From contig NZ_JOHO01000110.1 of assembly GCF_000719705.1 (NCBI RefSeq), positions 1 through 11,104 on the forward strand: 11,104 nucleotides of DNA, given 5' to 3'. The notes beneath the pieces are model-generated. The model saw nothing but the letters and a program-made list of their open reading frames with translations. It was not told where the DNA came from and searched no databases. The stretch's first letter is position 1. Every line of letters starts with the position of its first letter. The stretch comes from Streptomyces sp. NRRL S-350. GTDB lineage: Bacteria > Actinomycetota > Actinomycetes > Streptomycetales > Streptomycetaceae. Made by a program: the position numbers and the translations under genes. Shown here in pieces: positions 5,788-11,006 of the stretch.

Positions 5788-5818
5788 GGCCCCCGGCGAC
5801 CCGAACCCGCCGGGGGCC
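5788..5818 (+). terminator. Hairpin with conserved ACCCGAACC loop (copy 4)
   Basis: A perfect 11-bp stem (5788-5798 with 5808-5818) has loop ACCCGAACC at 5799-5807. It starts six bases after the DUF932 stop. Confidence 0.8.
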
Positions 5819-5831
5819 ACCCACCGCCACT

Positions 5832-5865
5832 GCACTGCCCCGGCCCGAACGGGCCGGGGCAGTGC
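5832..5865 (+). terminator. Second hairpin after DUF932, loop GAAC
   Basis: A perfect 15-bp stem (5832-5846 with 5851-5865) has a GAAC loop. The tip reads CCCGAACGGG, so it partly keeps the CCCGAAC core of the conserved-loop family. With the hairpin at 5788 it forms a tandem pair, probably a strong stop or an RNA 3' end. Confidence 0.72.
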
Positions 5866-5889
5866 CCACCCTGAGACGAGGACGCGCCC

Positions 5890-6273
5890 GTGATCACCGG
5901 CACTGACACCCTCGACTGGGAGCAGCAAGAGGCCGTCCGCGCGACGGCCGCGCTGCTCCCCGGCCCCGACCACCTGGCCGTGAGCCCCAGCCGCTGGGAT
6001 CCGGCGGTCGCCGCGACCAACGGCACCGGCTACCTGTACTGCACCATCTCCACCTGCCGCCAGCGCGCGTGGCGGCTGTGGTGGCTCCCGGCGACCAACA
6101 GCCGGGTCCTGACCGACTGCGGCCAGCACACCCCGGCCCAGGCCGCCGAGGCACTGGCCATGCGCATCGCCCTCGCCCACGACGTGGCCGACCACGAAGC
6201 GGACCTCCGCGACCGCTGGGAGGCCGACACCTGGACCCCGTCGTGGCTGCGCCCCAACCACGCGCCCTGCTGA
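5890..6273 (+). CDS. Hypothetical Trp/Cys protein, 127 aa
   Basis: GTG 5890 is preceded by GAGACGAGGA. I do not recognise the family. Residues 51-80 hold C51, C56, C77 and H80 around a Trp-rich strand pair (CTISTCRQRAWRLWWLPATN, then TDCGQH), a layout compatible with one small zinc site. A helix follows (AAEALAMRIALAHDVADHEADLRDRWEAD), and the protein ends on Cys. It follows two tandem hairpins, so its expression from the DUF932 promoter would need read-through; no separate promoter is visible. Confidence 0.72.
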   Translation: MITGTDTLDWEQQEAVRATAALLPGPDHLAVSPSRWDPAVAATNGTGYLYCTISTCRQRAWRLWWLPATNSRVLTDCGQHTPAQAAEALAMRIALAHDVADHEADLRDRWEADTWTPSWLRPNHAPC

Positions 6274-6347
6274 CCCGAGGCCGATGGCCGACCGCAGCCG
6301 GGCAGCCCGCCCCGCCCGCACCCCGATCCTTCGAAGGAGAGCCCGCC

Positions 6348-6713
6348 ATGCCCGACAGCCTCCGCGTTACGACGTTCCTCGCCCCGACCCAGGTCACGGG
6401 CACCACCGCGGACGGCCAGGCCGTCTACCTCCGCTTCCGCTGGGGCCGCGTCACCGTCGACGTGGATGACGCGGTCGTCGTAAGTGAGCAGATCAGCGAC
6501 GACCTGGACGGCGCGATGGACCCGCATGCCGCCCTGCGCCTGGCCCGCGCCGCCGCCGGCTTCCAGGCCGCGACGCCCGAGGACCGCCCGGCCGCACGGG
6601 AGGAGCTGGCGAACGCGCTGGCCACCGTCCGCCGCCCGCTGGAACGCGACGCGGAGACCGACCAGCGCATGGCCCAGGACATGGACGCCTGGCTGCGCGG
6701 CGGCACGTCCTGA
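6348..6713 (+). CDS. Paralogous small protein A, 121 aa
   Basis: ATG 6348 follows GAAGGAG. The frame is open upstream inside the previous gene, but the RBS supports this start. It is clearly a paralogue of the next gene. Shared along the length are ADG-x-x-V-x-LRFRWG (about 22-33), SD-x-x-DG-x-M-x-P-x-AALRLARA (about 49-68) and an EL-x-x-ALA-x-VR-x-PL helix (about 83-96). The predicted shape is an N-terminal beta-sheet carrying FRWG and a C-terminal helical pair. I do not know the function. It probably arose by tandem duplication and may form a heteromer with its partner. Confidence 0.78.
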   Translation: MPDSLRVTTFLAPTQVTGTTADGQAVYLRFRWGRVTVDVDDAVVVSEQISDDLDGAMDPHAALRLARAAAGFQAATPEDRPAAREELANALATVRRPLERDAETDQRMAQDMDAWLRGGTS

Positions 6714-6718
6714 CGCTT

Positions 6719-6741
6719 CCCCGCCCCGCACCGGGGCGGGG
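6719..6741 (+). terminator. Small hairpin between the paralogues
   Basis: A perfect 9-bp G/C stem (6719-6727 with 6733-6741) has loop GCACC, five bases after the preceding stop. Confidence 0.6.
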
Positions 6742-6782
6742 CCACCCACCCACCTCTCACCCAACCAAGGAGACACCCCGTC

Positions 6783-7142
6783 ATGTCCGACGACTTCAAG
6801 ATCACCAACACCATGTGCCCGACCGAGGTTCAAGGGAAGGCCGCCGACGGCTGCCCGGTCGACTTGCGGTTCCGATGGGGCCTTGTCGTGGTGCGGCTGT
6901 CGGGCCAGGTCGTGCTGGGTGCCCGGGTGAGCGACAACACGGACGGCCTGATGGAGCCGGGCGCGGCGCTGCGCCTGGCCCGCGCCGTCGCCACCCTGCA
7001 CACCGCCCCGGCGGCGAACCGGGCTGCCGCGGCCAAGGAGCTGGACCTGGCGCTGGCCGCCGTCAGGAGCCCGCTGCTGGGCTGCGCGGCCGTCGACCCG
7101 GACATCCACGCGAAGCTGTTCCCCGGCCGGGGGAACGCGTAG
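6783..7142 (+). CDS. Paralogous small protein B, 119 aa
   Basis: ATG 6783 follows AAGGAG (6767-6772). It aligns with the upstream 121-aa protein from end to end: KAADGCPVDLRFRWG matches TTADGQAVYLRFRWG, and GLMEPGAALRLARAV matches GAMDPHAALRLARAA. The C-terminal dozen residues have diverged. It has two internal cysteines (12 and 24) and one near residue 100 that the partner lacks. Function unknown. It is the last gene of the DUF932 module and is followed by an intrinsic terminator. Confidence 0.78.
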   Translation: MSDDFKITNTMCPTEVQGKAADGCPVDLRFRWGLVVVRLSGQVVLGARVSDNTDGLMEPGAALRLARAVATLHTAPAANRAAAAKELDLALAAVRSPLLGCAAVDPDIHAKLFPGRGNA

Positions 7143-7146
7143 CGAC

Positions 7147-7178
7147 TGCCGCACACCTCATGTGGCGGCAATTTTTTT
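7147..7178 (+). terminator. Intrinsic terminator with T tract
   Basis: TGCCGC(ACA) pairs with (TGTG)GCGGCA across a 5-base loop (7147-7170, one bulge), followed by seven T at 7172-7178. This is the only textbook hairpin-plus-T-run terminator in the window. The T run also forms the AT-rich tract just upstream of the next -35. Confidence 0.85.
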
Positions 7179-7180
7179 GC

Positions 7181-7209
7181 TTGACGAATTAGTGCCTAGA
7201 CGCTAACTT
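7181..7209 (+). promoter_or_regulatory. Repeated promoter/operator, module 7264-9431
   Basis: The -35 TTGACG (7181-7186), 17-bp spacer and -10 TAACTT (7204-7209) are present. Operator ATTAGTGCCTAGACGCTAAC at 7188-7207 has an extra substitution (GG to GA) in its right arm. The leader start ATG 7215 is at the same distance as in other copies. Confidence 0.87.
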
Positions 7210-7214
7210 TGTCC

Positions 7215-7559
7215 ATGTCGGGTCGCACAAGAGCAGCCCACCGAACACGAAGGAGCCCCACCGATGTCCAAGCCCAAGTTCCGCCTCACCCCGAAGCTGG
7301 CCGCGCAGCTGGCCGCCGAGTGCGCCGAGGACGCCGCCAAGTACGAGGCGCACGCCGCCAAGCTGGCCGGGCTCCTCGAGGGCGAGACGGACCCGGATGT
7401 CATCTCGCGCCACACCTGGTGGCTGGAGGACGCACGGCGCCAGGCAGCGCAGGGCCGTCGGGCCGCCACCGTGCTCGGCAACTACGCGGCCAACCCGACC
7501 AACCTTCGGTACTGCCAGGACGCCCTGGCCCAGACCGCGCACCTGCGCTAACCCCCTGA
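7215..7559 (+). other. Leader frame MSGRTRAAHR..., out of frame with the gene it precedes
   Basis: ATG 7215 opens the conserved leader (one synonymous change, GGC to GGT). Here it has no early stop and is not in frame with the gene at 7264. It continues through that whole gene to TGA 7557-7559, 114 codons. The distal part is Arg/Pro/Gly-rich shadow sequence. If the leaderless start is used, ribosomes would cross the 95-aa gene in another frame. I would trust only the first ten codons as meaningful. Confidence 0.3.
7264..7551 (+). CDS. Hypothetical helical protein, 95 aa
   Basis: ATG 7264 follows AAGGAG (7250-7255). I do not recognise the family. It opens with a basic segment (MSKPKFRLTPKL), then a long Ala-rich, charge-alternating helix (AAQLAAECAEDAAKYEAHAAKLAGLLEGE), and a second helix (WWLEDARRQAAQGRRAATVLGNYAANP). 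This resembles a two-helix coiled coil. The N-terminal KPKFRLT is similar to KPRFRLT near residue 35 of the adjacent DUF3560 protein, which is the only hint of a link between them. Confidence 0.75.
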   Translation: MSKPKFRLTPKLAAQLAAECAEDAAKYEAHAAKLAGLLEGETDPDVISRHTWWLEDARRQAAQGRRAATVLGNYAANPTNLRYCQDALAQTAHLR

Positions 7560-7563
7560 GCAT

Positions 7564-7597
7564 CTGCGCCCCGCCGCGACCGCGCGGCGGGGCGCAG
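7564..7597 (+). terminator. 15-bp intergenic hairpin
   Basis: A perfect 15-bp stem (7564-7578 with 7583-7597) has a 4-base ACCG loop, twelve bases after the stop of the 95-aa gene. Confidence 0.72.
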
Positions 7598-7630
7598 CCC
7601 TGCCCACCCCCGGTCAGCCCGGCCGACCCG

Positions 7631-7657
7631 CTGGGTGTTTCCCCGGGAAACACCCAG
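7631..7657. promoter_or_regulatory. GTTTCCCCGGGAAAC inverted repeat, longest copy
   Basis: The core at 7637-7651 is extended here to two perfect 13-base arms (7631-7643 and 7645-7657) around one C. It lies 30 bases upstream of the DUF3560 start. No other copy is symmetric this far out, so this may be the highest-affinity site of the set. Confidence 0.62.
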
Positions 7658-7687
7658 CCCTCCCGCCCACCCGTTCGAGGACAAGCC

Positions 7688-8719
7688 GTGATCACCATCC
7701 GCCACACCCCCGCCGAGGGGACGACCATCAAAGGCACCACCAGAGGCGACGGCACCGCCGACCTGATCACCAGGAGCGGCACCAGCAAGCCGAGGTTCCG
7801 TCTCACCCGCGACCAGACGCTCTGGTACCTGCCCAGGTCCCGCAGCGGACCGGCGAACCAGGAACTCATCGACCACGTCGCCGCCGCCCTCATCGAGGCC
7901 GGCCACGAGGTCACCGTCGAGGTGAGCAACGAGCGGCCCACGTTCGCCGAGGCCGAGGCCGCCCGGGTTGAGGCGGCACAAGGCCGCGCCGAACGGTTCA
8001 CCCGCTACGCCGAGGGCGCCGCCGTCCGCGCGGAGGACGCCTGGCAGCGGTCCGTCGCGTTGCGCCGGTCGCTGGGAGACGAGCCGGTCAAGCTCTGGCA
8101 CCGCAGCGCGACCAAGCACCTCAAGGACATCGACCGCGCCCACCAGCTGCACGGCAAGTCCATCCAGGAGGACGCCAAGGAGGCTCACTGGGACCGGCGT
8201 GCAGACGCCGCCGCGCACTACGAGCAGCACCGCCGCAACCCCGGACGGACGCTGCGCCGTATCGCGCGCCTGGAGGCTCTGCTGCGCCTGTACGAGCGCC
8301 GCCAGGCCGTGCAGGCGCAGCAGCCCACGCCGGACGACGCCGAGCTGGCGGCCCAGGCCGCCGAGGGCCGCGAGAAGACCGCGCGCCTCATCGCGGACAC
8401 CGTGGAAGAGCTCACGTTCTGGCGCGACGTGATCGCACGAGCCGAGGCCGGCGGCACCAAGGTCTGGTCCGCCGCCGACTTCACCTCCGGCGACTACGCC
8501 CTCCACGGCAAGCGCTGGTTCAAGGTGCTGCACGCCAACGCGAAGACCATCACCGTGCCCAGGCGCTACGACCTGCGCCCCGAGGACGAGGTGGTCGAGC
8601 CCACCGAGACCAGCGGCAAGGGGCGCCTGCCGTACGACGACCTGTCCGGCCGGATGAGCGCCGCCGCGATGGCCGCCAAGCTCGCCGCCGACCGGTCCGG
8701 CGCGACCAGCGCCCAATGA
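7688..8719 (+). CDS. DUF3560 domain protein, 343 aa
   Basis: The start is GTG 7688 with GAGGA upstream; the open frame farther left runs through the hairpins and is rejected. The N-terminus is characteristic of DUF3560: TIRHTPAEGTTIKGTTRGDGTADLI, then WYLPRSRSG and a helix and strand ending EVTVEV (1-80). Members are common on Streptomyces and other actinobacterial plasmids and integrative elements; their activity is unknown. Residues about 85-245 are a long Arg/Ala/Glu-rich helical, probably coiled-coil region, including RRIARLEALLRLYERRQAVQ. Residues about 258-300 (VWSAADFTSGDYALHGKRWFKV) form a small beta unit, followed by an acidic, Ala-rich tail. Length and ends look intact. Confidence 0.9.
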   Translation: MITIRHTPAEGTTIKGTTRGDGTADLITRSGTSKPRFRLTRDQTLWYLPRSRSGPANQELIDHVAAALIEAGHEVTVEVSNERPTFAEAEAARVEAAQGRAERFTRYAEGAAVRAEDAWQRSVALRRSLGDEPVKLWHRSATKHLKDIDRAHQLHGKSIQEDAKEAHWDRRADAAAHYEQHRRNPGRTLRRIARLEALLRLYERRQAVQAQQPTPDDAELAAQAAEGREKTARLIADTVEELTFWRDVIARAEAGGTKVWSAADFTSGDYALHGKRWFKVLHANAKTITVPRRYDLRPEDEVVEPTETSGKGRLPYDDLSGRMSAAAMAAKLAADRSGATSAQ

Positions 8720-8724
8720 CCCCC

Positions 8725-8761
8725 GCGGCGACCCGGCGACCCGAACCCGCCGGACCGCCGC
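8725..8761 (+). terminator. Hairpin with conserved ACCCGAACC loop (copy 5)
   Basis: An inner 6-bp stem (8733-8738 with 8748-8753) holds loop ACCCGAACC at 8739-8747. An outer 6-bp stem (8725-8730 with 8756-8761) pairs across a symmetric AC/AC internal loop. It has the weakest stem of the family, yet the loop is unchanged. Confidence 0.68.
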
Positions 8762-8789
8762 TCCCAACCCAACGAACTGGAGCACAGCC

Positions 8790-9431
8790 ATGTCCAACCG
8801 GCCCCCGATACCTCTCCGCTGCCTGCACCTGGGCCGCGTCGCCGGGCTTGCCGTCCCGTGGATCACGACTCAGGACGAGCCCATGTTCGCCGGCGCGCTC
8901 ATGCCCGCGCGCCGGGCCGTCTTCGGAGGCGTCAGTCGAGAGCGGCGTGACCATGTGGTGCTCCACCGCCTGTGCCAGGTCTGCGGCCGCGGCCTGGAGC
9001 GCCGCGCGGTGTACATCGTCCGGCCCGTCGATGTGGCCGAAGGGTGGACCGCCGAACCCGCGCTCCACCCGGAGTGCGCGGGCTATGCGGCGAAGGCCTG
9101 CCCGATCCTGTCCGGCGAGAAGTCGCACTACCGGGCCAGTCCGCTGGTCATGGACCGGCTTGTGGATGACTGGTCGCAGACTCACGGCCCGAAGGAGAGC
9201 CAGCACGACGGGGCGCCGGTCCATGAGTACAACACCTGGCTGGTCGACATGAGCCAGTACGCGGTGGCTGACGACAAGGACCGCCCTGGCGAGATCCTCG
9301 GCCTGGCGTTGAAGGACGTGCAGCCGCTGAAGGTGCGTCTACTGCGCCGCTCCACCCAGGAGGTGGAGGCGGCGCCGTTCTTGGACGCGCTGGGTCGGCT
9401 GTTCGGCGGGGACGGCCCGGAAGCGTCTTAG
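8790..9431 (+). CDS. Cys/His-rich hypothetical protein, 213 aa
   Basis: ATG 8790 follows TGGAG. The pattern C62-x2-C65-G-x-x-L, then H93-x2-C96, then ACP with C104, and a C11/H13 pair near the N-terminus, suggests a zinc-binding core. The context 'LCQVCGRGLE ... HPECAGYAAKACPILSG' resembles a family of uncharacterised 200-aa Streptomyces proteins that I recall but cannot name reliably. No signal peptide or membrane segment is visible. The C-terminal third is charged and helical (KDVQPLKVRLLRRSTQEVE). It ends its module and is followed by a hairpin. Confidence 0.75.
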   Translation: MSNRPPIPLRCLHLGRVAGLAVPWITTQDEPMFAGALMPARRAVFGGVSRERRDHVVLHRLCQVCGRGLERRAVYIVRPVDVAEGWTAEPALHPECAGYAAKACPILSGEKSHYRASPLVMDRLVDDWSQTHGPKESQHDGAPVHEYNTWLVDMSQYAVADDKDRPGEILGLALKDVQPLKVRLLRRSTQEVEAAPFLDALGRLFGGDGPEAS

Positions 9432-9444
9432 GCAGCCCCCTGGC

Positions 9445-9477
9445 GGGCCCGGCATTCGGCTTTCGGGCTCCGGGCCC
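9445..9477 (+). terminator. Hairpin terminator
   Basis: An 8-bp stem GGGCCCGG/CCGGGCCC (9445-9452 with 9470-9477) has a 17-base interior that can partly pair. It lies between the 213-aa gene and the promoter at 9532. Confidence 0.6.
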
Positions 9478-9531
9478 GTCACGGCCCTGGGCGGGGCGCA
9501 GACGGGCGGCCAATCTCGGCAAGTTTATTCC

Positions 9532-9560
9532 TTGACGCTTTAGTGCCTAGGAGCTAGCTT
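9532..9560 (+). promoter_or_regulatory. Repeated promoter with degenerate operator, module 9613-10422
   Basis: The -35 TTGACG (9532-9537), 17-bp spacer and -10 TAGCTT (9555-9560) are present, and the shared upstream tract GGCAAGTTTATTCC precedes it. The operator TTTAGTGCCTAGGAGCTAGC (9539-9558) keeps the left arm but has lost symmetry on the right. It is the most divergent copy and may be bound more weakly, so this module may be derepressed first. Confidence 0.8.
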
Positions 9561-9565
9561 CCATC

Positions 9566-9616
9566 GTGTCGGGCCGCACCAGAGCAGCCCCCGAACCCGC
9601 AAGGGAGCACACGTGA
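9566..9616 (+). CDS. Leader peptide ORF, GTG start, 4-base overlap with next gene
   Basis: GTG 9566 replaces the usual ATG, exactly six bases after the -10. The frame reads VSGRTRAAPEPAREHT and ends at TGA 9614-9616, which overlaps the downstream GTG 9613 as GTGA. One base is missing relative to the other leaders just after the AA codons, so the HR is lost, yet the new frame still stops on the downstream start. Retention of a start codon despite the mutated flank supports translation. Confidence 0.55.
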   Translation: MSGRTRAAPEPAREHT

Positions 9617-9990
9617 CGATCACCTCCGCCAGCGACGACCAGGCCCTCCAGGTCTGCGCCGACCTGCTCGACCTGCTCGACCGCATCGCGTACTACCTCG
9701 GCCGCCCCGGCCGCCCGCTGGACACCGACGGCTCCCTGCGGGTCACCTCCCTCATCGCCTGGGACCGCGCCGTCGAGGTCGGCGCGACCCTGCCCGACTG
9801 GGGGCGCGACCGGGAAATCTTCGTCAACACGGCCATGATCTACCTGGGCCACGCAGAGCGGTTCCTGTACAAGGTCTACCGGTCGTCGCTCGCCGCCGGG
9901 CAGCCTGTCAACACGTACACCGCTTCCCAGATCACCGGCTGGCTGCGAGGCGTAGCCGAGGAGATCCAGCGCTGCGCCGACTGGAACTGA
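9613..9990 (+). CDS. Hypothetical helical protein, 125 aa
   Basis: GTG 9613 follows AAGGGAG (9601-9607) and overlaps the leader-ORF stop. I do not recognise the family. It is predicted mostly helical, with a Leu-rich N-terminal helix (ALQVCADLLDLLDRIAYYLG), a central Trp/aromatic part (SLIAWDRAVEVGATLPDWGRD), an aromatic helix (FVNTAMIYLGHAERFLYKVYRSS) and a final amphipathic helix (ITGWLRGVAEEIQRCADW). It has no signal or membrane span. A 17-bp hairpin follows. Confidence 0.75.
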   Translation: MTITSASDDQALQVCADLLDLLDRIAYYLGRPGRPLDTDGSLRVTSLIAWDRAVEVGATLPDWGRDREIFVNTAMIYLGHAERFLYKVYRSSLAAGQPVNTYTASQITGWLRGVAEEIQRCADWN

Positions 9991-9995
9991 CGGCC

Positions 9996-10040
9996 GCTCC
10001 GTGTTCTGCCCGAACCGTCAGGCCGGGCAGAACACGGAGC
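9996..10040 (+). terminator. 17-bp hairpin after the 125-aa gene
   Basis: A perfect 17-bp stem (9996-10012 with 10024-10040) has an 11-base loop. The left end of the loop again reads CCCGAACC. It probably terminates the message, but without a T run. Confidence 0.78.
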
Positions 10041-10060
10041 AGCGCGCAGCAACACAAGCC

Positions 10061-10091
10061 GCCGCCCCCGGCACCCCTCTCCGGGGGCGGC
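10061..10091 (+). terminator. Second hairpin in the 9991-10224 gap
   Basis: A perfect 11-bp stem (10061-10071 with 10081-10091) has a 9-base loop. With the hairpin at 9996 and the site at 10101 it fills half of this 234-base gap. I see nothing recognisable in 10117-10210. Confidence 0.65.
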
Positions 10092-10100
10092 ACCCCCGCC

Positions 10101-10115
10101 GTTTCCCCGGGAAAC
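10101..10115. promoter_or_regulatory. GTTTCCCCGGGAAAC inverted repeat, copy 4
   Basis: It has the same 15-base core as at 3542 and 7637, followed by ACCCC. It lies nine bases after a hairpin and 109 bases before the next gene, farther than in other copies. Confidence 0.58.
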
Positions 10116-10224
10116 ACCCCGCCACGAGAAGCCGGCCGCGTTCGTCACTCACCTCCGACGCGCATCCCGGCCCGCCCGGCCGAACTGACCGCCCAGCAGA
10201 CACCCGACGAACCAAGGGAGCACC

Positions 10225-10422
10225 GTGTCCGGATCCTCTGCGCGCGGCACCGACGCGCGCCAGCCCCGGCAAGCCCGCCAGCCCTTCGTCCCCGCCCGGG
10301 ACTTCGATGAGCCGTGCGAGGACTGCGGCGCCCCTGCTGGCGCCTACGACTTCCCGGACTGCCCCTCTGGCTACACCGCCGAGGACGCCCGCGCGGAAGC
10401 CGAGCGATCGGCGGACCGCTGA
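10225..10422 (+). CDS. Small Cys-motif protein, 65 aa
   Basis: GTG 10225 follows AAGGGAG. The N-terminal 25 residues are Arg/Gln/Ser-rich and probably disordered. A CEDCGAP knuckle (C31, C34) is followed by C46 (FPDCPSGYT), and then a short acidic/basic helix (AEDARAEAERSADR). Three cysteines alone do not make a complete zinc site. The family is not recognised. It is downstream of two hairpins with no visible promoter of its own. Confidence 0.65.
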   Translation: MSGSSARGTDARQPRQARQPFVPARDFDEPCEDCGAPAGAYDFPDCPSGYTAEDARAEAERSADR

Positions 10423-10460
10423 CGGACACAGCCCGTCGCCGCTGTCAGCCAGAATCTGGC

Positions 10461-10489
10461 TTGACGTTTTAGTACCTAGGCACTAACTT
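10461..10489 (+). promoter_or_regulatory. Repeated promoter/operator, module 10546-10927
   Basis: The -35 TTGACG (10461-10466), 17-bp spacer and -10 TAACTT (10484-10489) are present. Operator TTTAGTACCTAGGCACTAAC is at 10468-10487. A 6-bp hairpin (10447-10452 with 10456-10461) replaces the usual T-rich upstream tract. The leader ATG is at 10495. Confidence 0.86.
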
Positions 10490-10545
10490 TGTCCATGTCG
10501 GGCCGCGCAAGAGCAGCCCACCGAAGGCCCCGAAGGAGCCGAGAC

Positions 10546-10659
10546 ATGACGAACGCCAACGCCAGCACCCCCTACCGCCCGACCAACTCGTGCCCCTGCG
10601 CATGCAACCGGGGCGGCTTCTGCGGAGGCTGTGGCCACGCCGGATGCGGCGGGCGCTAA
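10546..10659 (+). CDS. Cys-rich miniprotein, 37 aa
   Basis: This small gene has an AAGGAG site (10533-10538) and starts at ATG 10546. It encodes a polar N-terminus then CPCAC (C16, C18, C20), CGGC (C26, C29), H31 and C34, with Gly-rich spacers. Six Cys in 37 residues suggest metal binding (metallothionein-like or a minimal zinc knuckle); a modified-peptide precursor is less likely because no modification gene is nearby. The leader ATG at 10495 is in frame, giving a possible 54-aa form with the basic N-terminus MSGRARAAHRRPRRSRD. No known family is claimed. Confidence 0.65.
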   Translation: MTNANASTPYRPTNSCPCACNRGGFCGGCGHAGCGGR

Positions 10660-10666
10660 CCCAACC

Positions 10667-10691
10667 GCCCCCGGGCCCGCCGGCCGGGGGC
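10667..10691 (+). terminator. Short hairpin after the Cys-rich miniprotein
   Basis: An 8-bp G/C stem (10667-10674 with 10684-10691) has a 9-base loop, directly before the leader relic. Confidence 0.55.
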
Positions 10692-10696
10692 ACCCA

Positions 10697-10723
10697 TCGG
10701 GCCGCACAAGAGCAGCACACCGC
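10697..10723 (+). repeat. Promoterless copy of the leader (SGRTRAAHR)
   Basis: TCGGGCCGCACAAGAGCAGC (10697-10716) matches the leader of the repeated promoters, but no -35, -10 or operator precedes it and the ATG is lost (CCATCG in place of CCATGTCG). In frame with the gene at 10736 it still reads SGRTRAAHR. Two bases differ from the consensus, both synonymous. It looks like a remnant of a deleted promoter copy, or a copy retained for its peptide. Confidence 0.7.
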
Positions 10724-10735
10724 CCAGGAGGCACG

Positions 10736-10927
10736 ATGTACGCCCACCTTCATCCCGGCACCCGCGTCCGACTCATCCGCATGACCGACCTCCACACCGA
10801 CCTACGGCCGGGCGCCGAGGGCAGTGTGACCGGCTGGCACGACGTCAGCGGGCTCGCCGTCGACTGGGACAGCGGATCGAAGCTGTCCGTCCTCCCGGAC
10901 GCTGGCGACCGGGTCGAGGTCATCTAG
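10736..10927 (+). CDS. DUF4314-like protein, 63 aa
   Basis: ATG 10736 follows a strong AGGAGG (10725-10730). GTRVRLIRM near the N-terminus, LRPGAEGSVTG, then GLAVDWDSGSKLSVLPDAGDRVEVI match the small DUF4314 domain, which reads as an SH3-like beta barrel of about 60-70 residues and is common on actinobacterial plasmids and phages. Its function is not known. The protein is the domain alone. The frame is open upstream through the leader relic to GTG 10631, but the RBS favours the short form. Confidence 0.82.
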   Translation: MYAHLHPGTRVRLIRMTDLHTDLRPGAEGSVTGWHDVSGLAVDWDSGSKLSVLPDAGDRVEVI

Positions 10928-10952
10928 CAGCCTTCGACGGGAGTCCGGATCC

Positions 10953-10981
10953 GCAGCGCGGACCGGGCCCCCCGGCGCTGC
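10953..10981 (+). terminator. Weak hairpin after DUF4314
   Basis: A 7-bp stem GCAGCGC/GCGCTGC (10953-10959 with 10975-10981) has a 15-base loop that includes a C run. It is the weakest terminator candidate listed. Confidence 0.4.
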
Positions 10982-11006
10982 GCCCCAACTTCGGCAAGTT
11001 TCTTCC

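Noticed and set aside
4271..5869. Long open minus-strand frame opposite DUF932
   Set aside because: It is an antisense shadow of GC-rich coding DNA: low-complexity Gly/Val/Leu/Asp translation, no RBS, and the opposite strand holds a clear family member. Other long minus-strand frames (for example 7400-8866 and 6030-7154) fail for the same reason.
10225..10659. Toxin-antitoxin or RiPP cluster formed by the small genes
   Set aside because: The small Cys-rich products lack any recognisable toxin fold, antitoxin DNA-binding domain, modification enzyme or transporter nearby.
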